Assembly (NCBI GenBank): GCA_017557505.1
Contig: JAFYYP010000044.1
Location: 1 to 42,644 of the forward strand
Length of the DNA: 42,644 bases
DNA from: Bacillota bacterium
GTDB lineage: Bacteria > Bacillota > Clostridia > Peptostreptococcales > Anaerovoracaceae
Direction: 5' to 3'
Position numbers and translations under genes: made by a program. Below are positions 35,641 to 42,640 of this stretch, one piece after another. Within the stretch, counting starts at the first letter, position 1. Each line of letters opens with the position of its first letter. The notes beneath the pieces were generated by a model. It ran no database searches. It was given only the letters and a program-made list of their open reading frames with translations, and was not told the origin of the DNA.

Positions 35641-36357
35641 CTATTCGATGATCGTACCGATCTCTTCTCCAGTGACCGCCCTGAAGATGCCGTTTTCCTC
35701 GGCGAGGCCGAACACGTGGATCATGATCTTATTATCTCTGCAAAGGCTTGCTGCAGTGGAATCCATCACCTGCAGATTGTCCTCCAGCACCTGCTGGTGG
35801 GTCAGTCTCGTATAGCGCTTCGCGTTGGGATTCTTCTCCGGGTCGCTGTCGTAGACCGCGTCGACCTTCTTGGCCAGCAGGATGACTTCCGCGTCCATTT
35901 CGGCGGCTCTCAGCGCTGCCGTCGTGTCTGTCGAGAAGAACGGTGACCCGATGCCTGCTGCGAAGATGACGACCCAGCCGTTTTCGAGCTCGCTGAGCGC
36001 GCGTCTGCGGATATAGGGCTCCGCGATCTCGCGCATCTCGATGGCGGTCTGCACTCTCGTGGGAACGCCCTTGCGCTCGAACGCGTCCTGCAGAGCCAGC
36101 GCGTTGATGCACGTGGCCAGCATGCCCATATAGTCAGCCTGCGCACGGTCCATGTCGCCGCTCGTGCGGCCTCTCCAGAAGTTGCCTCCGCCGACGACGA
36201 TCGCCACCTGCACGCCCAGGTCACGGAGCTGTTTCACGTCTTCCGCGACGTGCATCAGCATCGCGTCGTCCAGACCGGTGTGGTTCTCGCCCGCGAGGGC
36301 TTCACCGCTGATCTTCAGGATGACCCGTTTATATTTCGGTTCTCGCTTGGATTCCAT
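35641..36357 (-). CDS. pyrH: UMP kinase
   Basis: Phosphorylates UMP to UDP in pyrimidine nucleotide synthesis. The start is ATG 36355-36357, with AAGGAG five bases upstream, giving 238 residues. The family motifs are [43 protein letters not shown] and GTGNPFF-like [19 protein letters not shown]. It is the first gene of the long minus-strand run, 40 bases downstream of its -10 box. rpsB and tsf, which usually precede pyrH-frr, are not here; a divergent tRNA-editing/aminotransferase operon lies upstream instead. Confidence 0.96.
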   Translation of the reverse strand: MESKREPKYKRVILKISGEALAGENHTGLDDAMLMHVAEDVKQLRDLGVQVAIVVGGGNFWRGRTSGDMDRAQADYMGMLATCINALALQDAFERKGVPTRVQTAIEMREIAEPYIRRRALSELENGWVVIFAAGIGSPFFSTDTTAALRAAEMDAEVILLAKKVDAVYDSDPEKNPNAKRYTRLTHQQVLEDNLQVMDSTAASLCRDNKIMIHVFGLAEENGIFRAVTGEEIGTIIE

Positions 36358-36375
36358 AAAAACTCCTTGGTTCAC

Positions 36376-36403
36376 TTGATTTTACCCTAACGAAAAGTAT
36401 AAC
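36376..36403 (+). promoter_or_regulatory. Promoter of the deacylase-aminotransferase-RidA operon
   Basis: -35 TTGATT (36376-36381), 16-base spacer, -10 TATAAC (36398-36403). Transcription should start near 36410, giving a leader of about 37 bases. The -10 box overlaps that of the oppositely directed pyrH promoter by four bases. Confidence 0.65.
36396..36401 (-). promoter_or_regulatory. Extended -10 box of the pyrH promoter
   Basis: On the minus strand, TATACT (36401-36396) is preceded by TG at the extended -10 position (TGTTATACT). No good -35 hexamer is visible, which fits an extended -10 promoter. It overlaps the -10 box of the divergent plus-strand promoter. Confidence 0.6.
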
Positions 36404-36446
36404 ATAAACAGTAAGTTATTTCTATTAAATAGTGCGAGGACAAGAC

Positions 36447-37007
36447 ATGGAAGTTTATACCGAAAAAGACCTGCGCAAAGGACTGCCTTCCCCTGAAGAA
36501 TGCACCGAAGTCGAGTACAAAGTATTCGAGTTTCTCGAGAGCACCGGAGCGGACTATACCTGGCTCGCCCACGGCCTGAAATTTGCCGTTTCAGAGTACG
36601 AAGAAGTCTGCCGGGCGCTCGACATCAAGATCATCCGCAACATCTTCCTCGAGAACAAAAAAGGCCAGCTGTACCTGCTGATGATCCATGCGGACAAGAA
36701 ATTCGTGACCAAGGAAGTCAGCCACAAGGTCGGCTCTTCCCGCCTGCAGTTCGCCTCGGCGGAGAAGCTGATGGACGCCCTGCAGGAAGAGCCCGGCGGC
36801 GTATCCAATCTCGGTCTGATCTTCGATACGGACAACCGCGTGCAGCTCGTCGTCGACCGTGACCTTCTGGACGCCGAATACATGGGCATGGTGCCCGCAA
36901 GCCGCACGAAATCCCTGCGCATGACCCCGGCAGACTGGCTGGAAAAAGTCGTACCGGCCATGCACCACGAACCCATGATCATTGAAATTACAGGTGAAAC
37001 GGAATAG
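36447..37007 (+). CDS. YbaK/ProX-type prolyl-tRNA-associated deacylase
   Basis: A free-standing editing-domain protein of 186 residues, similar to the PrdX/ProXp-ala group that hydrolyses Ala-tRNA(Pro) mischarged by prolyl-tRNA synthetase. The start is ATG 36447, with GAGGA six bases upstream; a GTG 15 bases earlier is less likely. Family motifs are FLENKKGQLYLLMIHADKK (Lys-containing strand), KVGSSRLQFASAEKLM and EPGGVSNLGLIFD, where the C-terminal loop normally reads PGSVSPLGL. The substrate amino acid cannot be decided from sequence. It is the first gene of a plus-strand operon, 17 bases before an aminotransferase. Confidence 0.88.
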   Translation: MEVYTEKDLRKGLPSPEECTEVEYKVFEFLESTGADYTWLAHGLKFAVSEYEEVCRALDIKIIRNIFLENKKGQLYLLMIHADKKFVTKEVSHKVGSSRLQFASAEKLMDALQEEPGGVSNLGLIFDTDNRVQLVVDRDLLDAEYMGMVPASRTKSLRMTPADWLEKVVPAMHHEPMIIEITGETE

Positions 37008-37024
37008 CACTTAAGGAGGCATCC

Positions 37025-38239
37025 ATGTACAAAACGATCACAGAAAAATTTGACCACCTGGGCGTGGACAACGCGCCCGGACAGGAAGGCCAGCAGAAAG
37101 AAGTCGCGCTGGACCTCAGAGGCGAAAGACTGGAAGGTCCCGCTGTCGATTTCAGCCACGGCGACGTAGACGCCCACAAACCCACGCCCGGCAGTTTCGA
37201 AGTCTTTGCCGCCGGCGTGGAAGAAGGCGGTTCACAGGCCTACACGCCTTATAAAGGAAAACCGGCCATTCTCGAAATGGTCGCAGAACGCATCTCTGCT
37301 TTCGCAGGAGTTTCGATCGATCCGAAAACGGAATTGCTCCTGACCGGAGGCACGCAGGGCGCCCTCTTCCTGGCTATGGGCAGCAACATCATGCCGGGCG
37401 ACAAAGTCGCTTTCGTAGAGCCGGACTATTTCGCGAACCGCAAGATGGTCGAGTTCTTCAACGGCGAGATGGTGCCCATCCGCATGGCTTACGAAGAAGC
37501 TGAAGGCTGCGCGGGCATCGACCTCGAGGAACTGGAAAAAGCGTTCCGAGACGGCGCGAAGCTGTTCATCTTCTCGAACCCGAACAACCCGGTCGGCTGC
37601 ATCTATTCGCCGGAAGAGATCGAACGGATCGCAGCTATGGCCAAGCGCTACGGCGTCACGCTCATCGTGGATGAACTGTATTCCCGCCAGGTCTACCCCG
37701 GTCTCCCCTACACGCATCTGTGCACGCAGGCGGACGCCCCTGATAACATCATCACGATCATGGGACCCTCCAAGACCGAATCCCTGAGCGGATACCGCCT
37801 CGGCGCGGCATTCGGTACGGCTGCCATCATGGAGCGCATGGAAAAGCTGCAGGCCATCATGGCGCTGCGCTGCAGCGGCTATAACCAGGCGGTGTTCAAG
37901 ACCTGGTTCAACGAGCCCGAAGGCTGGCTGGCGGACCGCGTCGCGCAGCATCAGAAGATCCGCGACGACCTGATGAAGGTGATCGAAAGCGTTCCCGGCG
38001 TCACTGCAAGACCCACGGAAGGCGGCAGCTACCTGTTTGTCACGATCCCTGAACTGGAAGTTACCCTGCACGACTTCATCCGCATCGTAAGAGAACTGGC
38101 CGGCGTCATCGTCACACCCGGTACGGAATTCGGACCGCAGTATCTGCACAGCTTCCGCATCAACTTCTCGCAGGATCACGATAAGGCCGTTGACGCGATG
38201 AAGCGTCTGTTCACCGTTATGGAGAGATACAGAAAATGA
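37025..38239 (+). CDS. PLP-dependent aminotransferase, class I/II
   Basis: Fold-type I aminotransferase of 404 residues. Visible motifs: a substrate-loop QAYTPYKGKP, LLTGGTQGALF (PLP phosphate region), SNPNNPVG, IVDELYS with the PLP-contacting Asp, the Schiff-base lysine in MGPSKTESLSGYRLG, and the carboxylate-binding Arg in SFRINFSQ. The exact substrate is unknown; the family includes aspartate, aromatic and alanine aminotransferases. The start has AAGGAGG six bases upstream. It lies between a YbaK-type deacylase and a RidA-family protein, overlapping the latter by 4 bases, so the three are probably co-translated. Confidence 0.92.
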   Translation: MYKTITEKFDHLGVDNAPGQEGQQKEVALDLRGERLEGPAVDFSHGDVDAHKPTPGSFEVFAAGVEEGGSQAYTPYKGKPAILEMVAERISAFAGVSIDPKTELLLTGGTQGALFLAMGSNIMPGDKVAFVEPDYFANRKMVEFFNGEMVPIRMAYEEAEGCAGIDLEELEKAFRDGAKLFIFSNPNNPVGCIYSPEEIERIAAMAKRYGVTLIVDELYSRQVYPGLPYTHLCTQADAPDNIITIMGPSKTESLSGYRLGAAFGTAAIMERMEKLQAIMALRCSGYNQAVFKTWFNEPEGWLADRVAQHQKIRDDLMKVIESVPGVTARPTEGGSYLFVTIPELEVTLHDFIRIVRELAGVIVTPGTEFGPQYLHSFRINFSQDHDKAVDAMKRLFTVMERYRK

Positions 38240-38664
38240 GCGAGATCAAAGCGAATCCCATCCCCCAGGGCAAATACGTTCCGGCGGCCCGCTTCGGGCA
38301 GCTGATCTATACCGCGGGCATGACCCCGCGCAAAAACGGCGTGATGATCTTCTCCGGACGCGTGGAAAAAGACGCCCCACTGGAAACTTATAAAGAAGCG
38401 GTCCGCCAGGCCGCGGACAACGCCCTGACTGCCGCACGCAACAAGCTGGAAGAAGGCGAACGCATCGCCCGCGTGTTGAGCATGACGGTCTACGTCAATG
38501 CGGAAGACGTCTTTACTGCTCATGCGAAGATCGCGGATTTCGCCTCGGACTTCTTATCCGAAGAGCTCGGAGACGCCTCCCCCATGGCGCGCGTTTCCAT
38601 CGGCGTTGCCACTCTTCCCGGCAACGCGCCTGTCGAGATCCAGCTGGTCTGCGGCGTAGAATAA
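38236..38664 (+). CDS. RidA-family protein (enamine/imine deaminase-like)
   Basis: YjgF/YER057c/UK114 family, 142 residues. RidA enzymes hydrolyse reactive 2-aminoacrylate and related enamines or imines released by PLP enzymes. The conserved YTAGMTPR, SGRVEKD, VYVNAED and the C-terminal ARVSIGVATLPGNAPVEIQL are present. The last motif includes the Arg and Glu that bind the substrate in deaminating members. It overlaps the aminotransferase stop by 4 bases (ATGA), which supports a role in clearing that enzyme's leaky intermediates. Deaminase activity itself is inferred. Confidence 0.9.
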   Translation: MSEIKANPIPQGKYVPAARFGQLIYTAGMTPRKNGVMIFSGRVEKDAPLETYKEAVRQAADNALTAARNKLEEGERIARVLSMTVYVNAEDVFTAHAKIADFASDFLSEELGDASPMARVSIGVATLPGNAPVEIQLVCGVE

Positions 38665-38694
38665 TAAAAACATCCCAATAGATAATCAAAACAC

Positions 38695-38724
38695 AAAGAA
38701 CCGGGCCCCCCAGCCCGGTTCTTT
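38695..38724. terminator. Bidirectional terminator between the RidA gene and the feo operon
   Basis: A perfect 12-bp stem AAAGAACCGGGC/GCCCGGTTCTTT with a six-base loop lies between convergent genes. The minus-strand side has the better tail (TGTGTTTTGATT) and probably ends the feo operon; on the plus strand the stem ends in TTCTTT but the sequence after it is only weakly T-rich. Confidence 0.75.
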
Positions 38725-38784
38725 GCAAAATATAAGGAGTTTTCTATTATCTATGGCAAAGACTGCATCTGTCTCACCAAGATA

Positions 38785-38961
38785 TTACCTGTTTTTCTGA
38801 TATTCTCTGCGTCTTTGGAGCGGTACCTCGAACTTGCACAGTCCGCATTCTCCGCAATTGCCGCCGCAGGAAGACTTTCCTGCCTTCTTGTCTCTTATCA
38901 TACTGCGGATTATCAGGCCGACAACGACGGCCAGCACCGCAATAATTATGATATCGACCAT
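38785..38961 (-). CDS. Small Cys-rich membrane protein of the Feo system
   Basis: A 58-residue protein found by translating the gap after feoB. It starts at ATG 38959-38961 with GGAGG six bases upstream and ends at TAA 38785-38787. Residues 3-19 form a membrane helix (DIIIIAVLAVVVGLII). A basic stretch and a cysteine cluster follow, C-x3-C-x2-C-x2-C at residues 32, 36, 39 and 42 (SCGGNCGECGLC). This matches the FeoB-associated Cys-rich membrane protein family found after feoB in many Clostridia. It may help pass Fe(II) or act as a metal-binding partner; the function is not established. The feoB stop lies 16 bases upstream. Confidence 0.9.
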   Translation of the reverse strand: MVDIIIIAVLAVVVGLIIRSMIRDKKAGKSSCGGNCGECGLCKFEVPLQRRREYQKNR

Positions 38962-38977
38962 ACGGATCCTCCTATTT

Positions 38978-41242
38978 CTACTGAACGGTCAGTCTGTCTG
39001 CCTCCTTGTACGGGCGGAACAGCTGGAACACCAGCGCCGCCAGCAGGATGAAGGCGAGCACCAGACCGATAGGATTGACGCCGCCGACGAACAGCTTGCC
39101 GAGCTGGAACGTGATGAAGCCGATCACGTAGGCGAATCCGCACTGATACAGGATCGCGAACCACGTCCACTTGCGGCTGTTCATCTCCCTCTTGATGGCG
39201 CCGATCGCTGCGAAGCACGGCGCGCACAGAAGGTTGAAGATCATGAAGGCGTAGGCGGCCAGCTTGCCGTGACCGCCGGAGAACCCTTCGAAGTCCGCAC
39301 GGACCAGATCCCAGATCTGATCGCCGTTCTCTTCAAGCTCTTCCTCGCCTTCCTGATCGTCGTAGTTGTACAGAACGCCGAACGTGCCGACGACTTCTTC
39401 CTTGGCGACGAGGCCGGTGACTGTTGCAACGGTCGGCTTCCAGGAACCGAAGCCCAGCGGACGGAATACGGGAGAAACAGCGTTTCCGACGCTGGCCAGG
39501 ATGGAAGCATCCATCGGGGTCACTTCGTCTTCGGAGATGTTCATGCGGTCTGCAAGGTCCGCGATGTATTCGTCAGTGACAAGTTCTTCGTCTTCGAACA
39601 GAGCTTCCGTCATGCCGAACTGGCCGTTGACACTGCCGAAGTTCGAGAAGAACCAGATGACGATGGAGCTGATCAGAATAACGGTGCCTGCTCTCTTGAT
39701 GAAGGACCAGCCGCGCTCCCAGGTGCCTCTCAGCACATTTGTAATCGACGGTGCGTGGTAAGCAGGCAGCTCCATGACGAAGGGAGCCGGGTCGCCTGCG
39801 AACATCTTCGTCTTCTTCAGCATGATACCGGAGATGATGATCGCTCCGATGCCGATAAAGTATGCGCTGGTGGCAACGAGGCCGCTGCCGCCGAACAAAG
39901 CGCCTGCGATGAGGCCGATGATGGGCATCTTCGCGCCGCAGGGAACGAACGTCGTCGTCATGATGGTCATGCGGCGGTCACGCTCGTTTTCGATCGTACG
40001 GGACGCCATGACGCCCGGCACGCCGCAGCCCATGCCGACGAGCATCGGAATGAACGATTTGCCGGACAATCCGAACCTTCTGAAGATACGGTCCATGATG
40101 AAAGCGATACGCGCCATGTAGCCGCAGTCTTCGAGGATGCACAGCATCAGGAACAGTACAAGCATTTGGGGAACGAAGCCCAAGACTGCACCGACACCGT
40201 GGAAGATACCGTCGGAGATAAGGCCGGTAAGCCATTCTGATGCGCCCCAGCTTTCCAGCAGAGCTCTCGTACCGCCTTCCAGGAATTCGCCGCCGAATAC
40301 GTCGTTCGTCCAGTCGGTCAGGAAGCTGCCGAACGGGCCCATCGCGATCCAGTAGACCAGGAACATTACACCGGCGAAGATCGGCAGACCCAGGATGTGG
40401 TTCGTCACGACCTGGTCGATCTTGTCGGACTGCGTCAGCTCGCCCTTGCGCTGCTTCTTGTAACAGCCCTTCATCAGGTTCGCGATGTAGATATATCTTT
40501 CGTTGGTGATGATGCTTTCCGCGTCGTCGTCCAGTTCGGTCTCTGCCGCCTGGATATCGGATTCGATATGATTGCGGAGCTCTTCGCTCAGGTTCAGCTT
40601 CTCGAGGACCTTGTCGTCTCTTTCAAAGATCTTGATCGCGTACCAGCGCTGCTGTTCTTCGGGCAGACCGTGTACCGCGACTTCCTCGATGTGTGCCAGC
40701 GCGTGTTCTACCGCGCCGGAGAACGTGTGCTGCGGAATGGTCTTCGTGCCGGACGCCGCCTTAATCGCCTCTTCCGCGACCTCATCGACGCCGTCACCCT
40801 TCAGAGCGGAGATCTCGACGATCTTGCAGCCGATCTCGCGCGCGAGCTCCTCGACGTTGATGGTGTCCCCGTTCTTGCGGACGATGTCCATCATGTTCAG
40901 CGCGATCACGACGGGAATGCCCAGTTCGACGAGCTGCGTCGTCAGATACAGGTTGCGTTCGAGGTTCGTGCCGTCCACGATGTTCAGGATGACGTCGGGG
41001 CGTTCTTCGATCAGATAGTTACGCGCAACGACTTCTTCCAGCGTGTACGGAGAGAGCGAATAGATACCGGGAAGGTCCGTGATGATCACGTCCTTGTGAT
41101 CCTTGATGCGTCCTTCTTTCTTTTCGACCGTGACCCCGGGCCAGTTCCCGACGAACTGGTTGGAACCGGTCAGCGCATTGAACAATGTTGTTTTACCGCA
41201 GTTCGGGTTGCCCGCCAGGGCGATGCGGATCTCGTTAGCCAT
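38978..41242 (-). CDS. feoB: Ferrous iron transport protein B
   Basis: Main Fe(II) permease, with a cytoplasmic GTPase domain fused to a membrane pore. The 754 residues have G1 GNPNCGKTT (11-19), the G2 region NWPGVTVEKKEG, G3 DLPG (56-59) and G4 NMMD (116-119). A helical GDI domain (about 165-275) precedes the membrane part, which includes two Gate regions (GMGCGVPGVMASRTIENER and further C-terminal helices) and Cys residues in CGYMAR, MGCGVPG and FVPCGAK. The final helices end near residue 745. It lies between feoA and the small Cys-rich protein. Confidence 0.97.
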   Translation of the reverse strand: MANEIRIALAGNPNCGKTTLFNALTGSNQFVGNWPGVTVEKKEGRIKDHKDVIITDLPGIYSLSPYTLEEVVARNYLIEERPDVILNIVDGTNLERNLYLTTQLVELGIPVVIALNMMDIVRKNGDTINVEELAREIGCKIVEISALKGDGVDEVAEEAIKAASGTKTIPQHTFSGAVEHALAHIEEVAVHGLPEEQQRWYAIKIFERDDKVLEKLNLSEELRNHIESDIQAAETELDDDAESIITNERYIYIANLMKGCYKKQRKGELTQSDKIDQVVTNHILGLPIFAGVMFLVYWIAMGPFGSFLTDWTNDVFGGEFLEGGTRALLESWGASEWLTGLISDGIFHGVGAVLGFVPQMLVLFLMLCILEDCGYMARIAFIMDRIFRRFGLSGKSFIPMLVGMGCGVPGVMASRTIENERDRRMTIMTTTFVPCGAKMPIIGLIAGALFGGSGLVATSAYFIGIGAIIISGIMLKKTKMFAGDPAPFVMELPAYHAPSITNVLRGTWERGWSFIKRAGTVILISSIVIWFFSNFGSVNGQFGMTEALFEDEELVTDEYIADLADRMNISEDEVTPMDASILASVGNAVSPVFRPLGFGSWKPTVATVTGLVAKEEVVGTFGVLYNYDDQEGEEELEENGDQIWDLVRADFEGFSGGHGKLAAYAFMIFNLLCAPCFAAIGAIKREMNSRKWTWFAILYQCGFAYVIGFITFQLGKLFVGGVNPIGLVLAFILLAALVFQLFRPYKEADRLTVQ

Positions 41243-41262
41243 TTTCTCTTTCGCCCTCCTTC

Positions 41263-41490
41263 CTAGATTTCCGTAACTTCTATCATTTCTGCATCAGCTT
41301 TGCGAAGGCTGAGTTCGTAGCCGCGCACGGTGACTTCGATGGGGTCGCCCAGGGGCGCTACTTTTCGGACGAAGATCTCTACGCCCTTCGTGATGCCCAT
41401 ATCCATGATGCGGCGCTTGACAGCGCCTTCTCCATGCAGCCGGACGACCTTGACAGTCGAGCCGATGTTTGTCTCTCTGAGTGTGTTCAT
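41263..41490 (-). CDS. feoA: FeoA-domain protein (copy next to feoB)
   Basis: SH3-like small protein of 75 residues that works with FeoB. It has IGSTVKVVRLHGEGAVKRRI followed by DMGITKGVEI and a C-terminal GDPIEVTVRGYELSLRKAD, the classical FeoA pattern with the strand GDPIEV...G..LSLR. The start ATG is preceded by AAGGAG. It is 15 bases after the second FeoA-type gene and 20 before feoB. Confidence 0.94.
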   Translation of the reverse strand: MNTLRETNIGSTVKVVRLHGEGAVKRRIMDMGITKGVEIFVRKVAPLGDPIEVTVRGYELSLRKADAEMIEVTEI

Positions 41491-41505
41491 TCTGCGTTTC
41501 TCCTT

Positions 41506-41718
41506 CTAAACCATGATCTTTCCCGCCATTTCGCGGCTGACCGCGACGCGGGTGTCTTTTACGTTGACGATCAGATTGCCGTTGATCTCCGAAACGATGG
41601 ATACGGTACCGCCTACGACGAATCCCATATCCTCCAGGTGTTTCTTCATCTCCTGGCTTCCTCCGACCCTTTTGATAATGTTTTCTTCGCCTACATCTGC
41701 GAGCATAAGTGGCATCAT
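41506..41718 (-). CDS. Second FeoA-domain protein, first gene of the feo operon
   Basis: About 70 residues, FeoA/SH3-like: GEENIIKRVGGSQEMKKHLE, DMGFVVGGTVSIVSEINGN, LIVNVKDTRVAVSREMA. The start is placed at the ATG pair 41718/41715. The nearest purine-rich sequence (AAAGGA) is about 14 bases upstream, so the start is somewhat uncertain. Longer readings with a TTG start would begin inside the operator palindrome and are unlikely. Two FeoA proteins followed by FeoB are common in Clostridia. Confidence 0.88.
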   Translation of the reverse strand: MMPLMLADVGEENIIKRVGGSQEMKKHLEDMGFVVGGTVSIVSEINGNLIVNVKDTRVAVSREMAGKIMV

Positions 41719-41757
41719 AAGCGATCTGCACATCCTTTCTTTGTGTATTCTTTGCTT

Positions 41758-41775
41758 GGTTAGCAATTGCTAACC
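41758..41775. promoter_or_regulatory. Operator palindrome 1 (feo side)
   Basis: Perfect 18-bp palindrome GGTTAGCAATTGCTAACC covering the predicted feo transcription start. The half-site GGTTAG...CTAACC resembles DtxR/IdeR-family operators, but with a wider centre. Confidence 0.85.
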
Positions 41776-41782
41776 CTTATGT

Positions 41783-41788
41783 ATTGTA
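41783..41788 (-). promoter_or_regulatory. Candidate -10 box of the feo operon
   Basis: On the minus strand TACAAT (41788-41783) places the transcription start about at the edge of operator palindrome 1. The -35 region is weak (near 41806-41811), as often found at activated promoters or where I may have misplaced the box. Confidence 0.45.
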
Positions 41789-41815
41789 ACCCTGCAGAAA
41801 GTAGAAATGTATTTA

Positions 41816-41831
41816 GTTATCGTCTGCTAAC
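41816..41831. promoter_or_regulatory. Degenerate fourth operator copy
   Basis: GTTATCGTCTGCTAAC matches the palindrome core GTTAGCAATTGCTAAC at 12 of 16 positions, with both outer half-sites (GTTA, GCTAAC) kept. It lies upstream of the feo -35 region. Confidence 0.45.
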
Positions 41832-41880
41832 TCGCGAGGGCTGTCCTGATATTGACTTTTCGAAAACCTTCTCTTTTCTG

Positions 41881-41909
41881 TGGACTTTTTTGGAGAAATG
41901 CAGTATGAT
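41881..41909 (+). promoter_or_regulatory. Promoter of the Ada/AraC-type regulator gene
   Basis: -35 TGGACT (41881-41886), 17-base spacer, -10 TATGAT (41904-41909). Transcription would begin near 41916, at the left edge of operator palindrome 2. Confidence 0.6.
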
Positions 41910-41916
41910 GAATGAG

Positions 41917-41934
41917 GGTTAGCGTTTGCTAACC
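41917..41934. promoter_or_regulatory. Operator palindrome 2 (regulator side)
   Basis: GGTTAGCGTTTGCTAACC, perfect in both 7-base arms, overlapping the predicted start of transcription of the Ada/AraC-type gene. Confidence 0.85.
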
Positions 41935-41950
41935 ATTTATCAGACACTTC

Positions 41951-41968
41951 GGTTAGCAATTGCTAATC
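41951..41968. promoter_or_regulatory. Operator palindrome 3 (regulator leader)
   Basis: GGTTAGCAATTGCTAATC, one mismatch from palindrome 1 and 34 bases (about three helical turns) from palindrome 2, within the leader of the Ada/AraC-type gene and just before its GGAGG ribosome binding site (41978-41982). Confidence 0.8.
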
Positions 41969-41989
41969 ACCATTTCCGGAGGCACTGAA

Positions 41990-42550
41990 TTGACAAAAGA
42001 AGAATGGCTTGCCATCAAGAACAGCGATAAAAATTACGACGGTAAGTTTTATTACGCTTTAAAAAAGAGCCATAAAGTCTGCCGCCCTTCCTGCAGAAAA
42101 CCTACGCTGCGGCCCGAGAAAGTCATCATCTTCGAGACGCTGCAGCAGGCGCTGGATCAGGGCTATCAGCCGTGCAGCAAATGCAGGCCGGATAAAGAAA
42201 GCTGGGCCGGAGCGCGCGTCGAACTCGCCAACGCGGCACAAAAGCTCGTGGAAGAACGTTATCAGGAAAAGTTTTCCCTCGACACGCTCGCTAAGGATCT
42301 GTTCGTGGATAAATCCTATCTGCTGCGCACGTTCAAGGAAATCAAAGGACACACACTGCTGGAATACCACAATCTTTTCCGTATAAAAAAAGCGAAGGAA
42401 CTGCTCCAGAGACCGGAGTTGTCCATCGCTTATATCGCTTCTGAAGCGGGTTATGTTTCCGCCTCTCATTTTACGCAGGTGTTCCGCAAAGTCTGCGGCC
42501 AAACGCCCTCCCAGTACCGTTCAGAGTATCTAAAGAGTCTGGATGAATAA
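41990..42550 (+). CDS. AdaA-like regulator: Ada metal-binding domain plus AraC HTH
   Basis: A 186-residue protein starting at TTG 41990, seven bases after GGAGG. A longer reading would begin inside operator 3. The N-terminal Ada metal-binding domain has all four Cys ligands: CRPSC (31 and 35) and PCSKC (62 and 65), with NYDGKFYYAL before them. In AdaA of B. subtilis and E. coli Ada the first of these cysteines accepts methyl groups from DNA methylphosphotriesters. An AraC-type DNA-binding domain (about 85-182) follows, with SLDTLAKDLFVDKSYLLRTF and IAYIASEAGYVSASHFTQVF. The usual TGIYCRPSC reads KSHKVCRPSC here. No alkyltransferase domain is attached. It is divergent from the feo operon and shares its palindromes, so a role outside alkylation repair is possible. 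Confidence 0.88.
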   Translation: MTKEEWLAIKNSDKNYDGKFYYALKKSHKVCRPSCRKPTLRPEKVIIFETLQQALDQGYQPCSKCRPDKESWAGARVELANAAQKLVEERYQEKFSLDTLAKDLFVDKSYLLRTFKEIKGHTLLEYHNLFRIKKAKELLQRPELSIAYIASEAGYVSASHFTQVFRKVCGQTPSQYRSEYLKSLDE

Positions 42551-42555
42551 TAGCG

Positions 42556-42640
42556 TCGGAAGAGCCGGGCAAACTAAGCGAGGTCGTCTGCAAGCGCCGG
42601 AGCGAAGCGACAGAGCGGGCCGAGCGTGTTTGTCCGGGCC
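42556..42640. repeat. GC-rich imperfect dyad after the AdaA-like gene
   Basis: The outer arms GCCGGGCAAAC (42564-42574) and GTTTGTCCGGGC (42628-42639) are near complements. Between them lie repeated GCG/AGCG-type words (AAGCGAGG, GGAGCGAAGCGAC, GAGCGGGCCGAGCG). No T-tract is seen before the window ends, so it may be a large terminator hairpin or a dispersed intergenic repeat; I cannot tell which. Confidence 0.45.

Noticed and set aside
41719-41766. Longer FeoA2 reading with a TTG start
   Set aside because: It would start translation inside operator palindrome 1, at or before the predicted transcription start.
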